From an uncultured Clostridium sp. (GTDB lineage Bacteria > Bacillota > Clostridia > Lachnospirales > Lachnospiraceae), in the NCBI GenBank assembly GCA_900555045.1, contig USJW01000040.1, forward strand, positions 1-37,287: a stretch of DNA of 37,287 nt, written 5' to 3'. The position numbers were made by a program, and so were the translations under genes. Each line of letters begins with the position of its first letter. Within the stretch, counting starts at the first letter, position 1. This document shows positions 23,654 to 31,296 of this stretch, one piece after another. The notes under the pieces are model-generated. The model searched no databases. It was not told the DNA's origin and worked only from the letters and a program-made list of their open reading frames with translations.

Positions 23654-24814
23654 TCAATATTCGATGGCGTCCACCGCCGTGTAGCTGTTGCCGCCGTTTG
23701 AGCCCTGACAAACCACGACCACCTCGTCCCCCACCTGGACGCTGCCGTAGATGGAGAACAGGTACTGCAGCTCGGAGGAATTTAAGTTGACGGTGATGTA
23801 CCCGTCCCCGTCGATCAGCTCGGAGTCCGAGGAGTCGTTCAAGTCCACCTCCAGCTCGATGGAGGTCGGCGTGATCACGTCCGAGGACTTGTAGTAAATA
23901 TTTTTGACCTCGCCCTTGACCAGAATGTAGTTCCCCGCGCCCCCGTCGTCATCGTTCCAGCCGGAGGTGGTGTAGGCCCAGATGGTCTTCGACTTCACGT
24001 TGTAGTAGACCACCGCGAAGCCGCACTCCTTCTGGGACTGCTTCACCGCCGCCAGGTTGCTGGCCACGCCGTTTAGGAACACGTTGGCGTTCTCCGTGCT
24101 GAAGGGCACCGAGTCGGCCACGGAAAAGCCTTTTCGCACCAACAACGGTCCTTTCCGCTCGTCGTCCAGGATGGTGATGGGGTTGATCTCCCCGTCCGAG
24201 TTTAACTCGCAGTCCAGCACTGCGCCGTAGATCTCGTTGCTGTCCTTCTTCTTGGTCTTTAGCAGGTTGTAAAATATGTTCATGCAGTCCGTCTGGGTTA
24301 AAATTTCGTCGGGCTGCCTTGCAACCTTCTCGTTCAACTCCAGGTAGTTGAACTTGGAGATGCGCGAGGTGGCCAGATCGCCCGTGAAATCGCTGTCCGT
24401 GTAGCCCAGCATGGCCAGGACCGCCTTCACGGCGTCCTTATATGTAATGGGGTCGTCCGGCCGGAAATTTCCGCCCAAGAATCCGCTCATCCAGCCCTGG
24501 GAGGCCGCGATGCGGATGTACACGGCGTTCTCGTGGGATGCGGGGACGTCCGCGAACACCGAGACGCTACTTACGGGCAGGTTCTCCCGGTAGCTGGAGG
24601 CGTTCACCAGCATCCTGGCAAAATCCGAGCGGGTCACCTGGCCCGTGTAATCGGTGATCTCCATGATCCCCACCAGGTCCACCACCTGTTTTCTCATGTC
24701 AAAGTTAGCGGTGGAGGTGCTGGCTGCGGCCGTCATCGGCGCCATGGCCGTGGCTGCCGTCACGGCTGCCACCGAAGCATAAAAAAAGCGGCTTGCGGCG
24801 TATCGTCTCTTCAT
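23654..24814 (-). CDS. SLH-domain surface protein, first gene of the MacAB-like operon
   Basis: Secreted protein of 386 residues, ATG at 24814 with AGAGGAG upstream. A signal peptide (1-31, KRR then a hydrophobic run ending AAA-S) is followed by S-layer homology repeats: QVTRSDFARMLVNASSY, VFADVPASHENAVYIRIAASQGWMSGFLGGNFRPDDPITYKDAVKAVLAMLGY and a third degenerate repeat with DEILTQTDCMNIFYNLL. SLH repeats bind cell-wall polymers. The C-terminal part (about 205-386) is rich in beta and Asp/Ser and not recognised. The gene ends 15 bp before the adaptor gene, so it is probably a surface partner of the transporter. Confidence 0.87.
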   Translation of the reverse strand: MKRRYAASRFFYASVAAVTAATAMAPMTAAASTSTANFDMRKQVVDLVGIMEITDYTGQVTRSDFARMLVNASSYRENLPVSSVSVFADVPASHENAVYIRIAASQGWMSGFLGGNFRPDDPITYKDAVKAVLAMLGYTDSDFTGDLATSRISKFNYLELNEKVARQPDEILTQTDCMNIFYNLLKTKKKDSNEIYGAVLDCELNSDGEINPITILDDERKGPLLVRKGFSVADSVPFSTENANVFLNGVASNLAAVKQSQKECGFAVVYYNVKSKTIWAYTTSGWNDDDGGAGNYILVKGEVKNIYYKSSDVITPTSIELEVDLNDSSDSELIDGDGYITVNLNSSELQYLFSIYGSVQVGDEVVVVCQGSNGGNSYTAVDAIEY

Positions 24815-24856
24815 AACCGTTGCTCCTCTCAATTCGATTCATCAAGTGCTTGTTAT

Positions 24857-24884
24857 ATCATACTCTACCATTGGATTGTGTTCA
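24857..24884 (-). promoter_or_regulatory. Candidate promoter of the SLH operon
   Basis: On the minus strand TGAACA (24879-24884), 16 bp and TATGAT (24857-24862) lie about 40 bases before the start codon. The match is moderate. Confidence 0.5.
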
Positions 24885-24985
24885 TTCTGTGATAGATGCG
24901 CGAAAGATTTTTTACTTTTTCTTCCTATTTTGTCGGCATTCTTAACAGTTTAACGAAATATTTTCAAACATTATATACAAATGTA

Positions 24986-25014
24986 TTGTAAAAGTCTGAC
25001 TTTAGTTCTATACT
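24986..25014 (+). promoter_or_regulatory. Promoter of the membrane pyrophosphatase gene
   Basis: TTGTAA (24986-24991), 17 bp, TATACT (25009-25014). A small inverted repeat, ATACA-N2-TGTAT (24975-24986), abuts the -35. The rest of the 248-bp gap back to the SLH gene is AT-rich with no other structure that I can support. Confidence 0.7.
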
Positions 25015-25062
25015 CGAATTGACAACATATGGTTTTTTCTCTTTCTCAAAGGGGGCTTGTTC

Positions 25063-27180
25063 ATGAATCTATCGTATCTGGCGCCTTTCGGCTCTGTCAT
25101 TGCCCTACTGTTCGCAGCGTATCTGGCAAGAGGTGTCTTAAAGACCGACCCCGGCACCCCGGAGATGGTCAGGATCTCCGAGGCGGTCCGCAAGGGCGCG
25201 GGCGCTTACCTAAAGCGCCAGTACCGGGGTGTCTTTCTGTTTTTCGTCGCAATGTTCCTGCTGCTCTCCGTCATGGCCTTCGCCGGCTTTCTCACCGCGT
25301 TTGTACCCTTCGCGTTTATCACCGGCGGCTTCTTCTCAGGCCTCTCCGGCTTCATCGGCATGAAAATCGCCACTTTGTCCAACTGCCGGACCGCCTACGC
25401 GGCCTCGGACAGCCTAAACTCCGGCCTGAAGGTGGCGTTCAAGGCCGGCGCGGTCATGGGCTTCACCGTGGTGGGCCTGGGGCTGTTTGATCTGTCCTTC
25501 TGGTTCTTCTTCCTGAAATTCTGGTACTCCACCCCGGCCCATCTCATGTTGGCCGCCGGGCAGTCCTTAGAGAGCGCCCAGGTTCAGGCCATCACCTCCG
25601 CCATGCTGACCTTCGGCATGGGCGCCTCCTCCATGGCGCTGTTCGCCAGAGTGGGCGGCGGCATCTACACCAAGGCCGCGGATGTGGGCGCGGACCTGGT
25701 GGGCAAGGTGGAGATCGGAATCCCGGAGGATGATCCCAGAAATCCGGCCGTGATTGCGGACAACGTGGGCGACAATGTGGGCGATGTGGCCGGCATGGGC
25801 GCGGACCTCTACGAGTCCTACGTGGGCTCCGTGATCTCCACAGCCGCCCTGGCGGTGGCCGCGGGCCTGGAGTTTAAGGGCGTGACCATCCCCATGGCAC
25901 TGGCCTCCGTGGGCATCCTGGCCTCCATCCTGGGCTCCTTCCTGGTGAGCACCAAGGAGGACGCCTCCCAGAAGGAGCTTTTAACCGCTCTTCGCCGGGG
26001 CATCTGGGGCAGCGGCGTGATCATCGCTGTGGTGGCATGGCCCCTGATCCGCGTGGGCCTCGGAGCGGGCTACACCGGCGTCTACATCGCCGTGCTCTCC
26101 GGCCTGATCGCGGGCATCCTGATCGGCTACTCCACAGAGTATTTCACCTCCGACACCTACGGTCCCACCCAGAAGCTGGCGGACTCCTCCGTCACAGGGC
26201 CGGGCACCGTGATCATCCGGGGAATCTCCCTCGGCATGTACTCCTGCGTGTTCCCGGTGCTCATCGTGGGCGTGTCCGTGCTGGTCAGCTTCTACGCGGC
26301 GGGCGGCACCGCCAACTTTAACATGGGCCTCTACGGAATCGGCCTGTCCGCCGTGGGCATGCTCTCCACCCTGGGAATCACCCTGGCCACGGACGCCTAC
26401 GGCCCCATCGCGGACAACGCGGGCGGCATCGCGGAGATGGCCCATCTGGGCGAGGACGTGAGAAAGCGCACCGACGCCCTGGACTCCTTAGGCAACACCA
26501 CCGCGGCAACCGGCAAGGGCTTTGCCATCGGCTCCGCGGCGTTGACAGCCCTGGCACTGATCGTCTCCTACATCAACCAGGTTAAGGTCATCGATCCAGG
26601 CTTTGCCTTTGACATGCAGATCACAAACCCGTCCGTGCTGGTTGGGCTGTTCATCGGCAGCGTGCTGCCCTTCCTCTTCGCCTCCTTCACCATGGAATCC
26701 GTGGGCGAGGTGGCCCAGAGTATCGTGGTGGAGGTCCGGCGGCAGTTCAAGGAGATCACCGGCCTGATGGAGGGAACCAGTGATCCCGACTACGAGGCCT
26801 GTGTGGACATCTGCACCAAATCCGCCCAGAAGGAAATGATCCGTCCGGCCGTGGTGGCCATCGCAGCGCCGCTCATCACCGGACTGATCCTGGGAGTGAA
26901 CGGGGTCGTCGGCATGCTGGCCGGAGCCACCGCCTGCGGCTTCATCCTGGCGGTCATGATGGCCAACTCCGGCGGCGCCTGGGACAACGCGAAGAAGTAC
27001 ATTGAGGGCGGAAAACACGGCGGCAAGGGCAGCGAAGCCCACAAGGCGGCCGTGGTCGGCGACACCGTGGGCGATCCCTTCAAGGACACCTCCGGGCCGT
27101 CCATCAATATTTTAATCAAGCTGTTATCCATGGTGTCGATCGTGTTTGCGGGAGTGATTCTGCATTTCTCGATCATGTGA
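25063..27180 (+). CDS. hppA: K+-dependent-type membrane pyrophosphatase, ion pumping
   Basis: Integral membrane pump of 705 residues with about 16 helices that couples PPi hydrolysis to export of H+ or Na+. The ATG at 25063 has GGGGG 7 bases upstream. Substrate motifs are intact: KAADVGADLVGKVE, EDDPRNPAVIADNVGDNVGD and the C-terminal DTVGDPFKDTSGPS. Ala481 in GNTTAATGKG is at the position where K+-independent enzymes have Lys, which predicts K+ dependence. Glu251 in ADLYESYVGS is at the position I recall for Na+-pumping relatives, whereas plant-type H+ pumps have the Glu four residues later, so Na+ transport is plausible. Single-gene unit with its own promoter and terminator. Confidence 0.94.
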   Translation: MNLSYLAPFGSVIALLFAAYLARGVLKTDPGTPEMVRISEAVRKGAGAYLKRQYRGVFLFFVAMFLLLSVMAFAGFLTAFVPFAFITGGFFSGLSGFIGMKIATLSNCRTAYAASDSLNSGLKVAFKAGAVMGFTVVGLGLFDLSFWFFFLKFWYSTPAHLMLAAGQSLESAQVQAITSAMLTFGMGASSMALFARVGGGIYTKAADVGADLVGKVEIGIPEDDPRNPAVIADNVGDNVGDVAGMGADLYESYVGSVISTAALAVAAGLEFKGVTIPMALASVGILASILGSFLVSTKEDASQKELLTALRRGIWGSGVIIAVVAWPLIRVGLGAGYTGVYIAVLSGLIAGILIGYSTEYFTSDTYGPTQKLADSSVTGPGTVIIRGISLGMYSCVFPVLIVGVSVLVSFYAAGGTANFNMGLYGIGLSAVGMLSTLGITLATDAYGPIADNAGGIAEMAHLGEDVRKRTDALDSLGNTTAATGKGFAIGSAALTALALIVSYINQVKVIDPGFAFDMQITNPSVLVGLFIGSVLPFLFASFTMESVGEVAQSIVVEVRRQFKEITGLMEGTSDPDYEACVDICTKSAQKEMIRPAVVAIAAPLITGLILGVNGVVGMLAGATACGFILAVMMANSGGAWDNAKKYIEGGKHGGKGSEAHKAAVVGDTVGDPFKDTSGPSINILIKLLSMVSIVFAGVILHFSIM

Positions 27181-27197
27181 GCACTGTCATTGCAGCA

Positions 27198-27236
27198 AAA
27201 AAACGGCTTGTGGAAAATCCACAAACCGTTTTTTAC
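27198..27236. terminator. Bidirectional terminator after hppA
   Basis: AAACGG-C-TTGTGGA and TCCACAA-A-CCGTTT form a long stem with an A run before and a T run after, so it works for both hppA and the convergent oxidoreductase gene. Confidence 0.9.
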
Positions 27237-27251
27237 TGTTAAGACAGACAG

Positions 27252-29240
27252 CTACAGCGCGTACCCCACCTGGTAGGCGTCCCGGACCACGCTCATCAAG
27301 TTGCCTACCTTCTTTGCGTCCCCGATGATATGTACCTCAATGCCCTCAAAGGCTTTCGCTAGGTTCTCCGGGACAACCGGGCGGTATCCCACCGCGCGGA
27401 TCACCGTGTCCGCCGGAAGCGTCTCACACTCCAGCTCCACGCCGCCCTCAGTGATCTTTTGGATGGACACGCCGGTCCGCACGTCCACGCCGTAGTAGTT
27501 CATGAGATCGATCAGGGCGGTCCGGTTGGGCGGCTGAATTCCCGGCGCGCCAAGGATCTCCGGCAGCGCCTCCGCCACGGTCACCTTCTTGCCCGCCTTA
27601 GCCAGCTGGTAGGCCAACTCGCAGCCGGTCAGGCCGCCTCCGATGATGACCGCCCGCTCCCCGCAGGACACCCGGCCGCGCAGAACGTCGATCGCCTCCG
27701 CCGCGCCATCAAATCCGTCGATGGGAAGCGTTTTCGCCTCGCCTCCGGTGGCAAGCACCAGCACGTCCGGCTGATAGGCCCTGACGGATTCCGGTGTGGC
27801 CTCCGTCTCAAAGTGGATCTCCACGCTGAGTACCTCCATCTGTCTGCGGTACCAGGCCAAAAGCAGCCGGTCGTTTTCCTTGAACTCCAGGGCCGCGGCC
27901 GCGATAAAGGCTCCGCCCAGCTCACCCGTGCGCTCCAGAATCACCGGGTGATGGCCTTTGAGGCTGGCGATGCGCGCCACCTCCATCCCTCCGATTCCTC
28001 CGCCCACGATCACCACCCGCTTGGGGGTGTCCGTCTTCATGATCCGGTACTCGTCCTCCACCATGACCGCTGGGTTCACCGCGCAGCTGATATGATGGCC
28101 GTTTAACACCTCGCCCATACAGCCCACATGGCAGCCGATGCAGGGGCGGATGTCCTCCACCTCACCCCGCTCCACCTTGTTGACAAAGTCCGCATCCGAG
28201 AGCAGCGGCCGCGCGATGCCAATTCCGTCCACCTTGTGGTCCGCGATCAGCTGGGCGTTTAAATCGTTGTCCGTCATGCGGCCCGCACAGATCACCGGCA
28301 CATCCACATAGTTCTTGATAAAGGAGGCTTCCGGAACATTGAGCCCCACCGGCATGTACACCGGCGGATGCGGCCAGTACCAGGAGTCGTAGGTCCCGTT
28401 GTCGCAGTTGAGGGCGTCCGCCCCCGCTTCCACAAGAATCCTTGCCGCCTCGGGGCTCTCCTCCAGGCTGCGCCCAAACTCCTTATAGTTTTCCCCCGGG
28501 AGCGCTCCCTGGCGCCAGCCCTTCATCTTGCTGGCCACGCTGTAGCGCACGGAGACCGGATAGTCCCCGCACACCCGCTTGATCTCCTGGATGATCTCGC
28601 AGGTGAACCGCAGGCGGTTTTTCAGCGTGCCGCCATACTCGTCCGTTCTCCGGTTCATGGCCTCGATGGCGAACTGGTCCAGCAGGTAGCCCTCGTGCAC
28701 CGCATGAATCTCCACGCCGTCCACCCCGGCCTCCTGGCACATTTTTGCGGCCTCCCCGAAGGCCTTTATGCGCTCCTTTATCTCCTCCCGGGTCATCTCC
28801 CGGTGCTCCACCGCGTCCGTCCACACATTGGTTATCTTTGACGGGGCGATCAGCGCCTTCTCCCCATTCATCACGCCCGACTTGATCATCTGGGTGTTCA
28901 CCTGCAGAACCCGCCCCATCCCGGCAGTGATCTGGAGGAACATCTTCGATCCCTCCGCGTGAATCGCCTCCATGGCCTCGGCCATGGGCTTCACAAACGC
29001 GTCCCCGTAGTGGTTGAACCAGACGCCCTGCCCGAACATGTCCGTCAAGTGGACCACCGCGGGGATAATGATTCCCACGCCGCCCTTGGCCCGCTCCAGA
29101 TAAAACTTCGCCCACTGCTGGTTGAATGTGCCGTCCCCAAGCATAATCTTGGGGCCCCCCATCGCGCACATCACAAACCGGTTCTTGGACTCCACGTTCC
29201 CGATCTTCAGCGGTGTAAACAGTACATCGTGCTTTCCCAT
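27252..29240 (-). CDS. Fe-S flavoenzyme of the 2-enoate reductase/2,4-dienoyl-CoA reductase family
   Basis: Oxidoreductase of 662 residues. An Old Yellow Enzyme TIM barrel (about 1-350; FTPLKIGNVESKNRFVMCAMGG, HAVHEGYLLDQFAIEAMNRRTDEYGG) binds FMN. The 4Fe-4S cysteines are Cys367, 370, 374 and 386 (C-x2-C-x3-C-x11-C). FAD and NAD(P)H domains follow (VVIVGGGIGGMEVAR, AVIIGGGLTGCELAYQLAKAGKKV). This layout reduces activated C=C bonds in enoates, dienoyl-CoA or steroid acids; the bile-acid enzymes BaiCD/BaiH share it, but the substrate cannot be inferred. GAGAGGAG precedes the ATG. It is divergent from a TetR regulator with two operators between them. Confidence 0.9.
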   Translation of the reverse strand: MGKHDVLFTPLKIGNVESKNRFVMCAMGGPKIMLGDGTFNQQWAKFYLERAKGGVGIIIPAVVHLTDMFGQGVWFNHYGDAFVKPMAEAMEAIHAEGSKMFLQITAGMGRVLQVNTQMIKSGVMNGEKALIAPSKITNVWTDAVEHREMTREEIKERIKAFGEAAKMCQEAGVDGVEIHAVHEGYLLDQFAIEAMNRRTDEYGGTLKNRLRFTCEIIQEIKRVCGDYPVSVRYSVASKMKGWRQGALPGENYKEFGRSLEESPEAARILVEAGADALNCDNGTYDSWYWPHPPVYMPVGLNVPEASFIKNYVDVPVICAGRMTDNDLNAQLIADHKVDGIGIARPLLSDADFVNKVERGEVEDIRPCIGCHVGCMGEVLNGHHISCAVNPAVMVEDEYRIMKTDTPKRVVIVGGGIGGMEVARIASLKGHHPVILERTGELGGAFIAAAALEFKENDRLLLAWYRRQMEVLSVEIHFETEATPESVRAYQPDVLVLATGGEAKTLPIDGFDGAAEAIDVLRGRVSCGERAVIIGGGLTGCELAYQLAKAGKKVTVAEALPEILGAPGIQPPNRTALIDLMNYYGVDVRTGVSIQKITEGGVELECETLPADTVIRAVGYRPVVPENLAKAFEGIEVHIIGDAKKVGNLMSVVRDAYQVGYAL

Positions 29241-29265
29241 ATCGAAACTCCTCTCTCTTGTTTTT

Positions 29266-29286
29266 ATACCGAATTATATTCGGTAT
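29266..29286. promoter_or_regulatory. TetR operator 1
   Basis: ATACCGAAT and ATTCGGTAT, separated by 3 bp, form a perfect 21-bp palindrome just downstream of the predicted start of the oxidoreductase mRNA. Confidence 0.88.
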
Positions 29287-29295
29287 TGTAGCTTC

Positions 29296-29324
29296 ATTCT
29301 ATACCGAATATCATTCGGTGTCAA
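29296..29324 (-). promoter_or_regulatory. Oxidoreductase promoter with TetR operator 2 as its spacer
   Basis: On the minus strand TTGACA (29319-29324), 17 bp and TAGAAT (29296-29301) form a near-consensus promoter. The second operator, ATACCGAAT-N3-ATTCGGTGT (29301-29321), fills the spacer, with one mismatch between arms. The two operators start 35 bp apart. A bound dimer would block polymerase. Confidence 0.9.
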
Positions 29325-29334
29325 TCGGTTTTTC

Positions 29335-29363
29335 TTGTGAAAATGGACAGGATGCGCTATAGT
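29335..29363 (+). promoter_or_regulatory. Promoter of the divergent tetR gene
   Basis: TTGTGA (29335-29340), 17 bp and TATAGT (29358-29363). Operator 2 ends 13 bp before the -35, so the regulator would probably affect its own gene less than the oxidoreductase gene. Confidence 0.65.
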
Positions 29364-29411
29364 TATAATAATTAAAAATACAGTGGCAATCACTGTGCGA
29401 GGGAGAACAAC

Positions 29412-30017
29412 ATGAATTTAAAACAACAGCAGGCACAGACCTCCAGACAAAATTTCATTCATTCGGCGATCAGCTTGATCGAAGAAAAGGGTTACAACGG
29501 GATGACCGTTCAGGATATCTGCGAGAGGACCGGAAAATCCATCGGCGCTTTTTACCACCACTTCTCCAGCAAGGAGGACGTAATCATTGCGGCCTACAGA
29601 GAATTTGATGATTTGCTGCAGGAGAGTTATCATCTGGAGCGCTTTGACCGTTGGGACCAGGCGGTCACCTACCTGCTGGACGCCTATCTGGACTACGCAA
29701 GCAACAATGGCCTGGAATTTGCCCGCGCCACGATCATCGCGCAGCTGTCCATCAAGAATGCGTACATCACCGACCACAGCCGCCTGTTCTACCACTGCAT
29801 GGCGCAGGCCATCGAGCGCGGAAAGGCGGAGGGCGCACTCTCAAAGGATGCGGACCCCGACTCCCTTTGCGACTGGTTCATGCGCACGGTGCGCGGCTCC
29901 ATCTTCGCCTGGGTGCTTCAGGACGGCCTGCCATCGCTCCCAAAGATCGGACAGAACGATTACCGGGCGGTTTTTCATATGCTCGAGGCGGACTACGGGC
30001 ATGAAATGGGGGATTAA
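29412..30017 (+). CDS. TetR-family regulator of the enoate-reductase-type gene
   Basis: Regulator of 201 residues; GAGGGAG precedes the ATG. The helix-turn-helix lies at about 14-57 (FIHSAISLIEEKGYNGMTVQDICERTGKSIGAFYHHFSSKEDVI). The C-terminal ligand domain is all-helical and unassigned. Divergent orientation and two near-identical 21-bp palindromes make it the probable repressor of the flavoenzyme gene, relieved by the enzyme's substrate or a related molecule. This is the usual arrangement for TetR/oxidoreductase pairs and well supported here by sequence. Confidence 0.92.
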   Translation: MNLKQQQAQTSRQNFIHSAISLIEEKGYNGMTVQDICERTGKSIGAFYHHFSSKEDVIIAAYREFDDLLQESYHLERFDRWDQAVTYLLDAYLDYASNNGLEFARATIIAQLSIKNAYITDHSRLFYHCMAQAIERGKAEGALSKDADPDSLCDWFMRTVRGSIFAWVLQDGLPSLPKIGQNDYRAVFHMLEADYGHEMGD

Positions 30018-30021
30018 TTGC

Positions 30022-30059
30022 AAAAAAGGGCAATCGCTTCGCGCGGATTGCCCTTTTTT
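30022..30059. terminator. Bidirectional terminator after tetR
   Basis: AAAAAAGGGCAATC pairs with GATTGCCCTTTTTT, giving a stem with an A run before and a T run after. It separates tetR from the convergent GNAT gene. Confidence 0.93.
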
Positions 30060-30067
30060 CTGACTCT

Positions 30068-30523
30068 CTAATCTGAAAAGGAGTGGTGGTAATCCTCCCT
30101 CCTCAAAATAACCGGCGTGATTGTCCCCTCGTAAAAGGGGACCGGCTCGCCGGCGATCTGCCCGCCCATCTTGCAGACCATTCTCACCGTGGCCTCCCTG
30201 GCCTCCATGTACACTTCCCCATATCCCTTGGAAAACAGCTCGTCAAAGGAGAGCTGCGCGATCCTCGTCCCGATGTGTTTTCCCCGGTACGCCTGTTCCG
30301 TCACAAATCGCCCCCAGTGGAGGACCTTTTCCTCCTCCCAGGCCGCGACGGCGCTCACGACGGCACCGCCCTTCAGGGCGCACCACAGCATGGGCTTTTT
30401 CGCCAGGAACTCCCCCACCTCCCCGGCGGGTATTCTCTGTTCCCCGTTAAAAATTCGCGTCTGCAGGTCAAGAATCTGCGGGATGTCGGCGTCAAGCGCG
30501 CCTCTGTAAATGATCGTTCCCAT
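30068..30523 (-). CDS. GNAT-family N-acetyltransferase
   Basis: Enzyme of 151 residues with the GNAT core: the N-terminal YRGALDADIPQILDLQTRIF strand-helix, the central AVAAWEEEKVLHWGRFVTEQAYRGKHIGTRIAQL with the acetyl-CoA loop R-G-K-H-I-G, and a later MEAREATVRMVCKMGG strand-helix. The substrate is unknown; the family acetylates amines from small metabolites to protein N-termini. Last of a three-gene run with a lipoprotein and cls; the gap to the lipoprotein gene is 14 bp or less, so they are probably in one unit. Confidence 0.85.
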   Translation of the reverse strand: MGTIIYRGALDADIPQILDLQTRIFNGEQRIPAGEVGEFLAKKPMLWCALKGGAVVSAVAAWEEEKVLHWGRFVTEQAYRGKHIGTRIAQLSFDELFSKGYGEVYMEAREATVRMVCKMGGQIAGEPVPFYEGTITPVILRREDYHHSFSD

Positions 30524-30537
30524 GTATCAGCCCTCGC

Positions 30538-31233
30538 TCAATCCAATTCGTAGGTAAAAAATCCATAGCCCATCTCCTTGTTATATAGTCCATAACCGGT
30601 GAGGGCAGTCGGATCCTTCCCGAGAGCGTCCGCATAGAACCATCCCGGCCACCAGCTTAAGAATTCCCCGGAAAGCCCCTCAAGCTCTGTCTCAGGAGTA
30701 TAAAACAGAAAGTTCCTCCCACCTTCCAGCCCGTAGGGCGCCGAGGCGATATAGCGGACTCCGCCCTCAATCCACTCTTCGCCCTCCGGCTTCTGCGCCG
30801 TCAGCTCTGACAGCTCCATGGAGTAGGTGCAGCTGTCCACCTGCTTGATATCGCCAAACTTCCCGCTGAAGTCGCAGATGTAGGCCGTGCCGTTCGGGTA
30901 ATCGTCCGCGCCGTCCCCCATGTCGGAATCCTTATAGGTCCCGGAGAATGAGCCGTCCCGGTTCAAGGTGAGTGCCGTCTGCCACGCCCCGGCGCCACTG
31001 GAGAAGATGAGCTCCATCGGGAATACGTCCGGAAGCTCTGCCGGAACTGCAGTCTGTTCGGCAGCGGTGCTTGCGGCGGGGAGATTGGGGGCGGTGGTGC
31101 TTTCCGCCACACTACTTTCCGCCCCTCTACTCTTCTGCGCCTCTCCCCCTCCGGGTGCTTTTTCCTGCGCACATCCCGCCAATAACACCACCAGGCAACA
31201 TATCGCCCACACAGTCATCTGTCTTTTCTTCAT
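30538..31233 (-). CDS. Lipoprotein of unknown function
   Basis: Lipoprotein of 231 residues. The ATG at 31233 has GGAGG upstream; the upstream open frame is not needed. The signal MKKRQMTVWAICCLVVLL ends in the lipobox LAGC with Cys21 as the lipidated residue. A Ser/Thr/Ala-rich spacer (about 22-60) is followed by a folded, acidic domain with aromatic residues and repeated Gly turns. I do not recognise the domain. It lies 63 bp after cls and just before the GNAT gene. Confidence 0.8.
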   Translation of the reverse strand: MKKRQMTVWAICCLVVLLAGCAQEKAPGGGEAQKSRGAESSVAESTTAPNLPAASTAAEQTAVPAELPDVFPMELIFSSGAGAWQTALTLNRDGSFSGTYKDSDMGDGADDYPNGTAYICDFSGKFGDIKQVDSCTYSMELSELTAQKPEGEEWIEGGVRYIASAPYGLEGGRNFLFYTPETELEGLSGEFLSWWPGWFYADALGKDPTALTGYGLYNKEMGYGFFTYELD

Positions 31234-31296
31234 AATTCCTCCTCCGCTGTCCGACAGCCTCTCTCCTCGTTTGACTCGTTTTTCCTCGCACAAGAA

